NCBI GenBank assembly: GCA_963837155.1
Contig: CAWIMB010000002.1
Location: forward strand, 2,356,001-2,420,000
Length of the DNA: 64,000 nt
From: DASQHW01 sp963837155
GTDB taxonomy: Bacteria; Actinomycetota; Acidimicrobiia; IMCC26256; PALSA-610
Direction: 5' to 3'
In this document: positions 24,611 to 33,695 of the stretch, piece after piece
Position numbering within the stretch: the stretch's first letter is position 1
How the letters are laid out: each line of letters begins with the position of its first letter
Notes under the pieces: generated by a model
Told to the model about the DNA's origin: nothing
What the model saw: only the letters and a program-made list of their open reading frames with translations
The model's database searches: none
Position numbers and translations under genes: made by a program

Positions 24611-26149
24611 TCAGCTCCGTTCGGTCGGAAGCTCGACGATCACGCGGAAGCCCCGGCCCGGCGCGGGGCCGGTCTCGATGCGACCACCGAGTACCGCGAC
24701 ACGTTCCCGCATTCCGACGAGCCCGCGTCCGTTCCGGCCGTTGCCGTTGACCAGGCCGGAACCGTCGTCGGCGATCATCAGACGGAGCGAGGACGGAGCG
24801 AAAGAAATGTCGATGCGTGTGTGCACGCTCGCGGAATGCTTCACGACATTCGTGAGCGACTCTTGGATGATGCGATACGCCGACCAGTCGACGAGGCGCG
24901 GAAGGGCACGTTGTCGTCCTTCGATGTTGCATTCGACGTCGAGGCCTGCCCGCGTGAGACGATCCACGAGCTCGTCGAGGTCGGCGAGTCCTCGCTGTGG
25001 TGCGAGTTCGGGGGACTGGTCGACGAGGCCAAGCGCACTGTCCAGGTCCCCGAACGCGTCGCGCCCGACTTCCTCGGCCGTGGCGAGAAGCGCTTGAGCG
25101 GCCGCTGGATCGGTATCGACCATCCGGCGCGCCGCGCCGGCAGAGAGAATCAAGATGTTTAGCGCATGGCCGAAGATGTCGTGCGCCTCCCACGCGATGC
25201 GGCGCCGTTCGTTCGCGGCCGCGTCCAAGCCGGCCAGCTGTTCGCGCACGCGCGCCGCTTCCGCTTCGGCGAGCACGTGTTCTGCACGCGTCCGCTCCGC
25301 GACTTCGACTGCGAAGGCGAGTGCAGCGAGCAGCGTGACCGCGAGAAAGAGCTGTAAGTGGATGAGTGTGCGTTCCGCGTCCTCCGCCGAGAACAGCGTG
25401 TTCGCACGGTCCGTCAGCACGACCCAGTCGGCGGAGAATGCCACTGCCAACCCGCTGATGCCGACACCGAGCGGTCCGCCGCGCAGTGCAGCCAGCATCA
25501 GTACCGGAAGCACGAGATACGCGAGCGACCCGTGATGCCAGAACAACGCGGGCAGGATCGTCACCGCGCCCGCGACGACCGCGATCGCGAAGTCTTCGGG
25601 AAGACCGGCCCTCGCTTCGTACTTGTCGCGGCGAGCAAACGCGAGCATCGGCGTTGCGACGACCACCACGCCCAGCGCGTCGCCGAGCCACCACCGCAAC
25701 ATCGTGGTTCCGAACGTGGCGGTGCCGAAGATGGTTGCGACCGCGGCGCCGACAATGGCACCGACCAGCGGTCCGGCGACGGCCGCGCACAGAACGAAGC
25801 GCAGGAGGTACTCACGGGTCGACGCGTCGCGTCGCCGTCTGAGCGGCAAGAGGAGTGAGGCGCCGACGACCGGTTCAGCGACGTTCGCGACCGCGAAACC
25901 GACTGCCATGGCCACCGATTGGTGATGCGAGAGGTCGACAGCAATCTCGGCCACGGCGACGGCCGCGAGCAACCACGGCCACGAGCGCCTCGGTGCAAGC
26001 AGGAGCGCCCCAACGGTGAGTCCCGCCGGCGGGAAGAATGCGGCGCCGGTCGCGGGGTCCTGGAAGAACCAGAACGTCAGCAGGGCTCCGAGCGCGTACA
26101 GACAGCCGAGCGCTATTGCGCACGCAAACATCTGGGGTTTCGTACGCAT
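24611..26149 (-). CDS. MASE1-domain histidine kinase, DesK/NarX type
   Basis: A 512-residue membrane kinase from ATG 26149 (MRTKPQMFACAIALG). About eight N-terminal helices form a MASE1-like sensor (FFPPAGLTVGALLLAPRRSW, WLGDALGVVVVATPMLAF). A coiled linker (EVAERTRAEHVLAEAEAARV) leads to the HisKA_3 box ERRRIAWEAHDIFGHALNIL and a HATPase_c domain (IADDGSGLVNGNG, RGLVGMRERVAVLGG). The natural ligand of MASE1 domains is generally unknown. The longer frame to 26290 passes through the palindrome at 26244 and is rejected. It forms an operon with the following response regulator. Confidence 0.88.
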   Translation of the reverse strand: MRTKPQMFACAIALGCLYALGALLTFWFFQDPATGAAFFPPAGLTVGALLLAPRRSWPWLLAAVAVAEIAVDLSHHQSVAMAVGFAVANVAEPVVGASLLLPLRRRRDASTREYLLRFVLCAAVAGPLVGAIVGAAVATIFGTATFGTTMLRWWLGDALGVVVVATPMLAFARRDKYEARAGLPEDFAIAVVAGAVTILPALFWHHGSLAYLVLPVLMLAALRGGPLGVGISGLAVAFSADWVVLTDRANTLFSAEDAERTLIHLQLFLAVTLLAALAFAVEVAERTRAEHVLAEAEAARVREQLAGLDAAANERRRIAWEAHDIFGHALNILILSAGAARRMVDTDPAAAQALLATAEEVGRDAFGDLDSALGLVDQSPELAPQRGLADLDELVDRLTRAGLDVECNIEGRQRALPRLVDWSAYRIIQESLTNVVKHSASVHTRIDISFAPSSLRLMIADDGSGLVNGNGRNGRGLVGMRERVAVLGGRIETGPAPGRGFRVIVELPTERS

Positions 26150-26243
26150 CGACCCCTCCCGCGCCTGCTCCGCGCCTGCGCGGCTCGTCACCCTACCGCC
26201 ACGCCGTTTGGGGCGGCGAGGCCCCCGATGCGGTACTCCGACC

Positions 26244-26259
26244 TCACCCCAAGGGGTGA
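26244..26259. promoter_or_regulatory. Perfect palindrome TCACCCC-AA-GGGGTGA (motif M)
   Basis: Sixteen bases, fully self-complementary, in the divergent promoter region between the MASE1 kinase (94 bp away) and the GAF-ANTAR gene (95 bp away). Confidence 0.6.
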
Positions 26260-26354
26260 CGACACGAACAAGATCGAATGCTGTACTCACCCTCGCGGTG
26301 TGCCCGGTCCCCGCACACGCAGCCGGTCACAGCGCGAGCGCGGGGAGCCGTATC

Positions 26355-27146
26355 GTGAACCAGCCCGAGGCGTGGCGTGCGCGCACGCTGCCGCAACTTT
26401 CCGAACGACTGACAGCACGTGTCGATGTCGTCGAGTTTCTGATGTCGGTCTCGGAACGCGCAGCTGAGCTCGTCGGTGCCGCCGAGGTAGGGATCCTGCT
26501 CGCCGCTCAGGGCGAGATGCTCACCGCGGTCGCCTCGGTCTCCGATCGCGTGCGGATCACCGAGTTGCTCGAGTTGCAGAACCGGGAAGGCCCGGGGTTG
26601 GCGTGCTACCGAAGCGGCGAACCTGTACTCAACATCGTCTTCGACACTGGCACCTCCGCGATGTGGCCGGTCTTCGGGCCGCGGGCAGCCAAGGAGGGCT
26701 TCGGGGGTCTCAACTCGCTGCCGCTACGCCTGCCCGACGTCGTGATCGGTGTCATGAGCATCTTTCACGCGCACCCGTGCGAGCTCACCGGCCGGGAACT
26801 CGAACTCGGTCGGTCGCTCGCCAACTTGGCGACGGTCGGGGTTCTTCGGCGACGCGACACGAGCCCGCCCGTCCCCGTCGCTCGCGAGTTGCGAGCCGCG
26901 CTCGATGAGCGCCGGCTGATCGATCATGCGAAGGGATTCCTCGCCGAGCGCCTCTCCGTCGATGTCGACACCGCGCTCGCGCTCATACGCACCTATGGGC
27001 ATGCCACGGGAACACGATTGGGCGATCTCGCGAGCACCATCGTGGCCGCCCGCCTTGCGCCCGAGGAGCTCTTGCGCGGGGACCACACCGCGGCCGCCCC
27101 GCCCGACAGTCGGGCCGGGCATCCCGTCCGGGCGCGCGCCGGCTGA
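26355..27146 (+). CDS. GAF-ANTAR RNA-binding antitermination regulator
   Basis: A 263-residue protein from GTG 26355, with GGGGAG about 8 nt upstream. A GAF domain covers residues 30-170 (AEVGILLAAQGEMLTAVASV, REGPGLACYRSGEPV, FGGLNSLPLRLPDVVIGVMS). The ANTAR domain follows at about 195-250 (ELRAALDERRLIDHAKGFLA, DVDTALALIRTYGHATGTRL). ANTAR proteins bind paired hairpins in nascent RNA to prevent termination. No phosphorylation site is visible, so the GAF probably senses a small ligand. The C-terminal Pro/Ala-rich tail has no known role. Targets in this window were not identified. Confidence 0.88.
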   Translation: MNQPEAWRARTLPQLSERLTARVDVVEFLMSVSERAAELVGAAEVGILLAAQGEMLTAVASVSDRVRITELLELQNREGPGLACYRSGEPVLNIVFDTGTSAMWPVFGPRAAKEGFGGLNSLPLRLPDVVIGVMSIFHAHPCELTGRELELGRSLANLATVGVLRRRDTSPPVPVARELRAALDERRLIDHAKGFLAERLSVDVDTALALIRTYGHATGTRLGDLASTIVAARLAPEELLRGDHTAAAPPDSRAGHPVRARAG

Positions 27147-27164
27147 GCCCACGCACGATCGTTC

Positions 27165-27181
27165 CAACCCCCTCCGGGTGA
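27165..27181. promoter_or_regulatory. Degenerate motif M (CAACCC-N5-GGGTGA)
   Basis: Ten of 12 arm positions, 70 bp upstream of the membrane protein at 27252; the right arm GGGTGA is perfect. Confidence 0.35.
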
Positions 27182-27251
27182 TGCGCCTCCGACGGGGCAC
27201 CGTGACACTGCAACGACGAAGTCCCAGACTGAATTGCACAACGGAGTCCCC

Positions 27252-28511
27252 GTGACCGCCGGAAACGACGTCACGCTGACCGAGACGGCAGGCGCACGCC
27301 GTCGCGGGCATCGCATCCTCGCAGCCATCCTCTTGGTGATCGGTGCGATCCTGACCCCGATCACGATCGCGATCCTCTTCGTCCACACCGAGATCACCGA
27401 CACCGGGCGGTACGTACAAACCGTCGAGCCCCTCGCCGACGATCCCGCAGTGCAGGCGTATATCGCCGACACCGTCACCAACCAGTTGTTCGCGGCGGTC
27501 GATGTTCCGGCGTACGTGAGCGAGGTGCTTCCTCCTCGCGCCGAACCGCTCGTCGGTCCGCTCACAAGCGCCATGCGGAATTTCACTCACGACGCGGTGT
27601 TGCGCGTGGTCGAGAGCGACCAGTTCAAAACCGTCTGGGTAAACGCGAATCGCGTCGCTCACACCGCCCTCGTCAACGTGCTCACCGGGAGCAAGAACGC
27701 CGCGGTCTCGCAGTCCAGCGACGGTGCCGTCACCGTCGACCTGAGTGCGATCGGCGCTCAGGTCGAACAGCGGCTCGAGAGCACCGGGATCAAGGCGTTC
27801 TCGAAGATCCCGACCGACAAGATCGCCGGACAGGTCACCCTGTTCAAATCGAAGGATCTCTACCGGGCCCGGCGCGCGGTTGGATTCCTGGACCGCGTGG
27901 CGTTCCTGCTGCCGTTCGTCGTGCTCGCATGCTTTGGCGGTGCGATCCTCCTCTCGAGGAATCGTCGGCGCGGGTTCATCGCCGCCGCGTTCGCCTTCAC
28001 ACTTGGCGCCCTCGTCCTCGCGATCGGGCTGGCTCTCGGTCGCGGCATCTACCTTGACGCCGCGACGAGCGGTGGGTTCCCGCGCGACGCCGCGGCCACG
28101 ATCTACGACGACCTTGTGCGCCTCCTCCATACGTCGCTCCGGGCGGTGCTCGCGTTCAGCATCGTCATGGTGATCGCGGCCGTCTTCAGCGGACCGTCCC
28201 GACTCGCGGTGTGGTTCCGCTATCGGGTGCGGCGCACCGTGTCGTGGGCCGGCGGTGAAACCGATCGCGCCGGTTGGGGGCTGCTCGGCTCCATCGGTCT
28301 CATCGAACGCAACAAGCGCGTCTTGCGGATCGTGGTAGCCGTCGCCGCATTCGCGATCCTGTTCTTCTGGAACCGCCCGACCCCGATGGTCATCTTCTGG
28401 ATCGCGGTGTGCACGCTCATCGTGCTCGCCCTCATCGAGTTCTTCGGCCGCGAGGCAGCCGCTGAGGTCGAGATCGACATTCTTGCCGAGGAACACGGCC
28501 AACCGGCCTGA
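27252..28511 (+). CDS. Polytopic membrane protein of unknown function with large exterior domain
   Basis: A 419-residue protein from GTG 27252. TM1 (ILAAILLVIGAILTPITIAI) is followed by a soluble exterior domain of about 170 residues (YVQTVEPLADDPAVQAYIAD, VESDQFKTVWVNANRVAHTA) and then five or six helices. The motif TDTGRYVQTVxPLA is common to an uncharacterised actinobacterial family. It is probably surface-related; function is unknown. It ends 7 bp before the reconstructed end of the convergent phosphatase. The frame is intact and well conserved in pattern. Confidence 0.75.
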   Translation: MTAGNDVTLTETAGARRRGHRILAAILLVIGAILTPITIAILFVHTEITDTGRYVQTVEPLADDPAVQAYIADTVTNQLFAAVDVPAYVSEVLPPRAEPLVGPLTSAMRNFTHDAVLRVVESDQFKTVWVNANRVAHTALVNVLTGSKNAAVSQSSDGAVTVDLSAIGAQVEQRLESTGIKAFSKIPTDKIAGQVTLFKSKDLYRARRAVGFLDRVAFLLPFVVLACFGGAILLSRNRRRGFIAAAFAFTLGALVLAIGLALGRGIYLDAATSGGFPRDAAATIYDDLVRLLHTSLRAVLAFSIVMVIAAVFSGPSRLAVWFRYRVRRTVSWAGGETDRAGWGLLGSIGLIERNKRVLRIVVAVAAFAILFFWNRPTPMVIFWIAVCTLIVLALIEFFGREAAAEVEIDILAEEHGQPA

Positions 28512-28518
28512 GCACGAC

Positions 28519-29224
28519 CTACTGCGCAGCGACGTGCGATCAACAGACACACGTCGTCTGCGGGTCGCGGCGGAACCATCTCTCGCATCAACATCGCGCA
28601 CAACATGTCGACGCCGACGTCTCGATGCCGCGATACAACCGTGGCGAGCGCCGCGAAGCCGTCGTCGAGTGAATGGCCTCGTCGTTCGATGAGTCCGTCC
28701 GTGAACAACACCATGCCGCGTCGTGGAAGCGGCACGCCCTGTTGGTGTCGCCGCCTACCGTTCCCCACGCCGAGCGGCAGATCGGTCATGTCTCCGAATC
28801 GCGGATCGCCGGCGAGAAACAATGGAGGAAGGTGACCCGCCACCGACCAGGTCACGAGGCCTGAGAGCGAGTCGACGGCCGCAACGACGGCGGTCGCCAA
28901 GTCGGAGGCGGCGTACGACGACAGTGCGGCGTCAGCGTCTCCGAGCGCTTGTCCCGGACTCCGACCGTGCAGCAGCGACCCGCGAAGACACGCGCGCACC
29001 CGCTGAGCGGCTGCGAGCGCGGCCGCGCCGTGTCCCGCCACGTCGCCCACGACCATGGCGAGCCCGCGCCGGATCGGCAAGACGTCGAACCAGTCCCCGC
29101 CCGCCGATGACGCTCCGCCTGCGCCGCGGACCCGGCTCGCCACCTCGAAGCCCTCACACCACGGAGTCGTACGGTTCAGATTGCGGGCGTGCGCGTGCAC
29201 GTCGGCGAGTTGCGACGACACCAT
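28519..29224 (-). CDS. SpoIIE/PP2C-type serine phosphatase (3' end uncertain)
   Basis: PPM-family phosphatase from ATG 29224 (MVSSQLADVHAHARNL). Metal-binding motifs are in order: ASSAGGDWFDVLPI, MVVGDVAGHGAAALAAAQ, VLFTDGLIERRG and DDVCLLIARR. Such enzymes dephosphorylate anti-anti-sigma proteins; a STAS protein is encoded at 51.6 kb, but a link is speculative. There is no sensor domain in the protein. The frame as given runs to 28220, antisense to the membrane protein; a single indel after the last motif would bring it to the TAG at 28519, which is used here. Confidence 0.8.
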
Positions 29225-29249
29225 GAGAGATCTCCCTGCAGACACAAGC

Positions 29250-29269
29250 CCGGGCTCGGCCCAGCCCGG
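29250..29269. repeat. Inverted repeat CCGGGCT-N6-AGCCCGG
   Basis: Perfect 7-bp arms around CGGCCC, 25 bp upstream of the phosphatase start. It could be an operator or a 5'-leader hairpin; nothing further identifies it. Confidence 0.5.
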
Positions 29270-29324
29270 ATGCCTACCAACCTCGCAGGGGCGTCGCGCC
29301 ACGTCCATACCTCGTTGGGGTGAT

Positions 29325-29341
29325 TCACCCGGCGCGAGTGA
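29325..29341. promoter_or_regulatory. Motif M copy (TCACCC-N5-GAGTGA), fused to an everted GGGTGA
   Basis: Eleven of 12 arm positions. A GGGTGA half-site also lies directly to the left (29318-29323), giving GGGTGATTCACCC. It lies between the divergent phosphatase and the 85-residue protein. Confidence 0.45.
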
Positions 29342-29342
29342 C

Positions 29343-29600
29343 GTGAAGCGCGGGACCTGCCGCGATGATGCACACATCACTTTGCGTCGACAGCGTCGAG
29401 TATCCGGCGAACGCGCGGACGAGCGCGACGTCAGCCGCGCGACCTTGGGCGAGGACGCGCGTCGGACCCGTCTCACGGCGATCGATGCCGCGATCGAGGA
29501 CGCGGTTGGACACGGCGTGATGTCCGCAGGCGAAGTCGTCGATCTGCTGCTCGACCTTCGCGCTCGCGTCGTGTTCAGCGAGATGCTGACCGACGCTTGA
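29343..29600 (+). CDS. Small hypothetical protein
   Basis: 85 residues from GTG 29343. The frame shows strong GC3 bias, and the second half reads like a helical protein (RLTAIDAAIEDAVGHGVMSA, EVVDLLLDLRARVVFSEMLT). No family is recognised. The start lies right against the palindrome at 29325, so either the transcript is leaderless or the true start is further in (ATG codons occur later in frame). It is divergent from the phosphatase. Confidence 0.5.
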   Translation: MKRGTCRDDAHITLRRQRRVSGERADERDVSRATLGEDARRTRLTAIDAAIEDAVGHGVMSAGEVVDLLLDLRARVVFSEMLTDA

Positions 29601-29632
29601 CGCCGCGAGCGAAGCTTTCTCCACACGCGTCG

Positions 29633-29648
29633 TCACCCTGTGGGGTGA
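29633..29648. promoter_or_regulatory. Motif M, perfect copy (TCACCC-N4-GGGTGA)
   Basis: TCACCC TGTG GGGTGA, 12 of 12 arm positions, in the 218-bp gap before the LAL regulator at 29819. The rest of that gap shows no other recognisable signal. Confidence 0.55.
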
Positions 29649-29818
29649 CAGGCCCTGGATCGCTCGAGCGCGCACGCGCGCGGTTCGACGTATATGGGCA
29701 CAGCACAGCCGATCGGATCCCGGACATTTGCTTGTCGTGTCGGCGTTCGACACGGTAGGTACTGTTCGCGGTTCGCGACGATGACAAGGAAACGGCGTGC
29801 GGACACGTCTTCTTCGAG

Positions 29819-32422
29819 ATGTTTCATCAAATTCCCGCGCCCCATCGCACGGTCGCTCGCTCGCGCCTCCTCCGACGTCTCGACGCGGCAGCCCGCGGCA
29901 AACTGACGCTCGTCGTGGCACCGCAAGGATGCGGCAAATCGGTGTTACTCGCACAATGGGCAGCCACTCGGCGCGACCTCGCCGCGGCGCTTTCGTTCGA
30001 TCGCATTGCCGGCACGCGCGAGCTGGCAGCGCTGCTCGTCGAACCGCTCGGAACACTCGAGCCGGCGCTGCTCGACTTGCCGCTGTTGTCGGGTGAGATC
30101 GCCGAGCCGGCGATGGGCGACGAATTCGTCGCCCGGCTCGTCGGCGTCTACGACGCATTGCCGGAGATGGTGCTCGTTATCGACGGTTTCGACGAGCTCG
30201 AGCCATCCTCGCTTCGTCAAGATGTTCTGACGTTCATCGCGCAAACGGCACCGCACATCCACTTCGTCGCCGCGATCCGTTCGCAGGCAGCAGTGCCTCA
30301 GATTGCTCGCGACATCGAGCTTGCCAACGACGTCGCGTATCTGCGCGAGAGCGACCTGCTGTTCGACTATGACGAGGCACGTGATCTCCTCCTCCGTGAG
30401 TCGCGGCGGCGCCTCGATGACGCCGATGTCAGCGCGTTGGTGGAGCGGACCGAAGGTTGGGCTGTCGGGCTCCATCTCGCGGCGCTTTCGCTCCGCGCCG
30501 CCGAGGATGTAGCCGGCTGGGTCGACGGATTCGGCGGCGCGGACGAGTACGTCGCGTCGTACTTCACCGACGTCGTGATGCCCCAACAGTCCGAAGAAAT
30601 GCAAGTCTTCCTCCTGACGACCTCAGTGCTCGATCGCCTGAACGGACCTCTCTGCGACGCCGTTACCGGAGCCACCGACGGCATGACGATGCTGCACCTC
30701 CTCGGTGACCGGTCGACGTTGCGCCGGAAGCCCGGGACCGACACGTTCGTTCACCACCGGCTGTTCCGGGAGTACCTCCGGAGCCGATTCCACAGCACCG
30801 ACCCGCAGGGCGTGAAGCAGGTGCTGGGTCGAGCCGCGGACTGGCACCTGGAGCACGAGAACGTCGAGGAAGCCGTTCGGTACCTGATTGCAGCGCACGA
30901 CTGGGAGCGTGTGCTCGACGCGGTCGCGACCGCGGGTCGCGGGATGTACGAACAAGGTCGACCGGCGGTCGCGCTTGCCTGGGTCGAGGCAGTGCCGCCG
31001 GCCGTACGAGAGAGCCGGCACGAGGTGATGCTCCAGCACGCGGTTCTCCGGGCGATGGCGGGCGAGTCGTTGGGTGCCGAAGAGATACTCCGCCGGCTGG
31101 GAGATCCGCGATCCTTGCCGCCGGGCGTGCGCGCCGTTGCCGAGACACTTCGCTCGTCATGGGTCGAAGCCCACCTCGCGCCCGATGCCGTTATCGAAGC
31201 GGCCGACAACGCGCTCGCGATCCTGGATACGTTGCGTGCCGACGAGCTCCCGGACGTGTTCGGCATCACGTCAGCGCGCGACGACCGGGTGATGGCGTCG
31301 GCCTCCAAGGCGCGGGCGATCTGGTACCTCGGAGATGTCGGAATGGCGCGTGTGGCGCTGGAGGGCCTCCTCGAAGACGGCGAGATGTATCGGGCCTGGC
31401 GCCTCAACATTCTCGGCACGCTTGCGCTGCTCGAAGCGTGGAACGGGCGGTTCGGAATCGCCGAGCAGTACGCGACCTATGCATTCCGGATCGCAGGCGA
31501 GAGCCGCCAGACCGAAGTCCACCCGTCGCTCGTCAATGCGTATCTCGCGATGGCGCACGTCGCGCTCGAACGGAACGACCCGCAGCGCGCCGAGCTGGTG
31601 CTCGGGGAGGCATTCGATGCCACGATTCGCGCGTCGCGGTTTCCCATGTCGCTCGCACTGCACGCCGTCGAACGCGCGCACCTCGAGCTGAGCTACGCGC
31701 GTCCACGAGCCGCGCTCGAATGTCTGCGGGAAACCGAGAAGGGCCAGCCCCGACTCCCCCCGCTCATCGGATCACGCCTGCGGGCGCTCAAGGCCCGCGC
31801 TCTGCTCGGGCTGGGCGAACCCAAGCTGGCGGAACGCGCGCTCGACCTCGATGTCGTCGAACCCACCGTCGAAGTTGCGGCAACAGCAGTACAGCTCGCA
31901 CTCGCACGCAACGACGCTGTGACGGGCCGCCAGATACTCGCATCGTGGCCCCGTGACGGCGGGTCATGGTCGGACCTGAACTGCGCGCTCGCGCAAGCAC
32001 TCGTCGACGACGCCGAAGGCAACCGCCGAGAGTCCCTCGACGGCATGGCCGAAGCGTTGGCGGCAGCCGAGCCCGAGGGCCACGTGCTGCTCTTCCTCGA
32101 TGCCGGGCCCCGCGCCCAGCGGCTCCTGCGCGCGCTCTTCCACGCGCGTCCGACGTCGTATCTCCGGCAACTCGTCCGTCCCGAACAAGCCGCGCCCCCG
32201 GTGATCGGGCCGGCGACGAGCGAACTCCGTACGCCGTTGAGCGAGCGCGAGCTCCTCGTCCTGCGCTATCTCCCCAGCCGCATGACGCACGCGGAAATCG
32301 CGGCGCAGCTGTTCGTGTCCGTCAACACCGTGAAGACACAGGTGCGCAGCATCTACACGAAGCTCGGTGCGCGCGGTCGGAAGGACGCGATCGATCGGGC
32401 CGAAGAGCTGGGTCTCGTGTGA
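29819..32422 (+). CDS. LAL-type (MalT-like) LuxR transcriptional regulator 1
   Basis: An 867-residue regulator. An N-terminal STAND NTPase has Walker A APQGCGKSVLL near residue 34 (Gln and Cys where Ala and Tyr are usual) and Walker B MVLVIDGFDELEP. The middle is TPR-like helical repeats, and the C-terminal LuxR helix-turn-helix reads LSERELLVLRYLPSRMTHAE and SVNTVKTQVRSIYTKLGARG. Members are activated by binding an inducer plus ATP. The start ATG 29819 has no strong ribosome site. The stop overlaps the cobalamin-binding gene (GTGTGA), so the two are co-translated. The architecture is complete with no frameshift. Confidence 0.9.
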   Translation: MFHQIPAPHRTVARSRLLRRLDAAARGKLTLVVAPQGCGKSVLLAQWAATRRDLAAALSFDRIAGTRELAALLVEPLGTLEPALLDLPLLSGEIAEPAMGDEFVARLVGVYDALPEMVLVIDGFDELEPSSLRQDVLTFIAQTAPHIHFVAAIRSQAAVPQIARDIELANDVAYLRESDLLFDYDEARDLLLRESRRRLDDADVSALVERTEGWAVGLHLAALSLRAAEDVAGWVDGFGGADEYVASYFTDVVMPQQSEEMQVFLLTTSVLDRLNGPLCDAVTGATDGMTMLHLLGDRSTLRRKPGTDTFVHHRLFREYLRSRFHSTDPQGVKQVLGRAADWHLEHENVEEAVRYLIAAHDWERVLDAVATAGRGMYEQGRPAVALAWVEAVPPAVRESRHEVMLQHAVLRAMAGESLGAEEILRRLGDPRSLPPGVRAVAETLRSSWVEAHLAPDAVIEAADNALAILDTLRADELPDVFGITSARDDRVMASASKARAIWYLGDVGMARVALEGLLEDGEMYRAWRLNILGTLALLEAWNGRFGIAEQYATYAFRIAGESRQTEVHPSLVNAYLAMAHVALERNDPQRAELVLGEAFDATIRASRFPMSLALHAVERAHLELSYARPRAALECLRETEKGQPRLPPLIGSRLRALKARALLGLGEPKLAERALDLDVVEPTVEVAATAVQLALARNDAVTGRQILASWPRDGGSWSDLNCALAQALVDDAEGNRRESLDGMAEALAAAEPEGHVLLFLDAGPRAQRLLRALFHARPTSYLRQLVRPEQAAPPVIGPATSELRTPLSERELLVLRYLPSRMTHAEIAAQLFVSVNTVKTQVRSIYTKLGARGRKDAIDRAEELGLV

Positions 32423-33432
32423 CATCCGGAGGGACGAGTCCCTCGCCGGTCGCCAAACAGCTTCTCGAGCTCGTCGCGCACGGCCACCGCGACGAAGCGG
32501 TGCAGCTCGTTCACTCACTGGTCATGAGCGTCGCCGAGCCCGCGACACTGATCGAAGGCGTGCTGGTGCCCCTCCAGCAGCGGGTCGGCGAACTCTGGGA
32601 ACTGTCCCTGATCGACGTGGTCGACGAGCATGCAATGACCGCGATCGTCGAAGAGCTGCTGAGCGCCATCGTGTTCTACGTCCCACGCGGCACCGGGCGA
32701 GGTCGGGTGGTGTTCGCGTGCCCGCACGGAGAGTGGCACACGCTGCCGGCGCGCATGGCGGGTGAGCTGTTGCAGATGCACGACTGGTCGGTGACATTCT
32801 CCGGTGCATCGACACCGGCCTCGACCCTCGCCGCGTATGCGCGGTCCCGTCGGCCCCTTGCCGTCGTGCTCAGCTGCACAATGACGAACGGCCTGGTCGC
32901 GGCCCGTGATGCCATCGAGGTGCTGCATGAGCACGATGTGCCGGTGCTCGTCGGCGGACCCGGCTTCGGTCGCGACGACCGACGCGCCCACGCGCTCGGC
33001 GCCGACGGCTGGGCCGGCTCGCTCGCGGACGCTGACCGCATCCTCGCGTCCTGGGCGGCGCGTGCGCCGGTACTGAGCTCGCCGCCGTTCTTGCTGTCCG
33101 GAATGCTGTCACCGTCGGATCTCGCCGACGCGGTCGACGCCGTGCTCCGCCGCCTCCACCGCCACGCGTCGTGGGAAACGAGCCCGCAGACGCTCACGGT
33201 GACCGCACGCGAGCTCTCGTCGATGCTCGACGCCGTGAACGTCGGCCTCCTCACGCGGGATCCGAGCGTGATCGACGAAATGGTCGAGTGGCACCGGCGC
33301 ACGCTCGAGGCGCGCGGTTTTCCGGTCGAGACGATCGGCCTGGTCATGGAGTCGTTGGCCGAGGTGCTGCCGCCCGGGGTACGCGTCCTTCTCTCACCCC
33401 TGCCGGGCGATGTCGAAAGCGGCGCGTCGTGA
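32419..33432 (+). CDS. Cobalamin-binding sensor with CarH-type WX9EH photoreceptor signature
   Basis: A 337-residue protein from GTG 32419. Residues 10-90 form a helical bundle (LLELVAHGHRDEAVQLVHSL) with W60-x9-E70-H71 inside VGELWELSLIDVVDEHAM, the signature that caps adenosylcobalamin in CarH/LitR light sensors. Residues 95-200 form a B12-binding Rossmann fold (RVVFACPHGEWHTLPARMAG with H107 as likely lower ligand, STPASTLAAYARSRRPLAVV, PVLVGGPGFG). A C-terminal helical domain of about 130 residues replaces the usual MerR helix-turn-helix, which is absent. The coupled LAL regulator may therefore provide the DNA-binding output. Confidence 0.82.
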   Translation: MTSGGTSPSPVAKQLLELVAHGHRDEAVQLVHSLVMSVAEPATLIEGVLVPLQQRVGELWELSLIDVVDEHAMTAIVEELLSAIVFYVPRGTGRGRVVFACPHGEWHTLPARMAGELLQMHDWSVTFSGASTPASTLAAYARSRRPLAVVLSCTMTNGLVAARDAIEVLHEHDVPVLVGGPGFGRDDRRAHALGADGWAGSLADADRILASWAARAPVLSSPPFLLSGMLSPSDLADAVDAVLRRLHRHASWETSPQTLTVTARELSSMLDAVNVGLLTRDPSVIDEMVEWHRRTLEARGFPVETIGLVMESLAEVLPPGVRVLLSPLPGDVESGAS

Positions 33433-33465
33433 AACGCTCTTCCTATCGCTCGAGGAAGGGCGCCT

Positions 33466-33690
33466 GTGCCCACCGCCAGATACGAGATTCGCATCAGAGG
33501 CCGGCTGAGTACTTCGTTGTACTCGGCGTTCGACCCACTGACGGCATACGTTGAGCCGACCGAGACGGTGTTGTGCGGCCGGATCGAAGACCAGGCGGCC
33601 CTGCACGGCTTCCTCCAACGGATCGAGTCGCTGGGCCTCGAGCTCGTTGAGGTTCGCCGGGTCCTCGAAGCGCCACGCGACGAGGAGTAG
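33466..33690 (+). CDS. Small conserved-looking protein downstream of the cobalamin sensor
   Basis: 74 residues from GTG 33466, with GAGGAAGG upstream. The layout is a beta-alpha-beta pattern (RYEIRIRGRLSTSLYSAF, ETVLCGRIEDQAALHGFLQR, LGLELVEVRRVLE), which looks like a small ferredoxin-like fold, perhaps a ligand-binding or dimerisation module. It is the third gene of the LAL-B12 unit, 33 bp after the sensor gene. No family name can be given with confidence. It ends 5 bp from the convergent second LAL regulator. Confidence 0.6.
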   Translation: MPTARYEIRIRGRLSTSLYSAFDPLTAYVEPTETVLCGRIEDQAALHGFLQRIESLGLELVEVRRVLEAPRDEE

Positions 33691-33695
33691 TCCGG

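Noticed and set aside
26724..28601. Long minus-strand open frame (625 codons)
   Set aside because: It is antisense to the GAF-ANTAR and membrane protein genes. Its Arg/Asp/His-rich composition is that of a shadow frame in high-GC DNA, with no domain or ribosome site.
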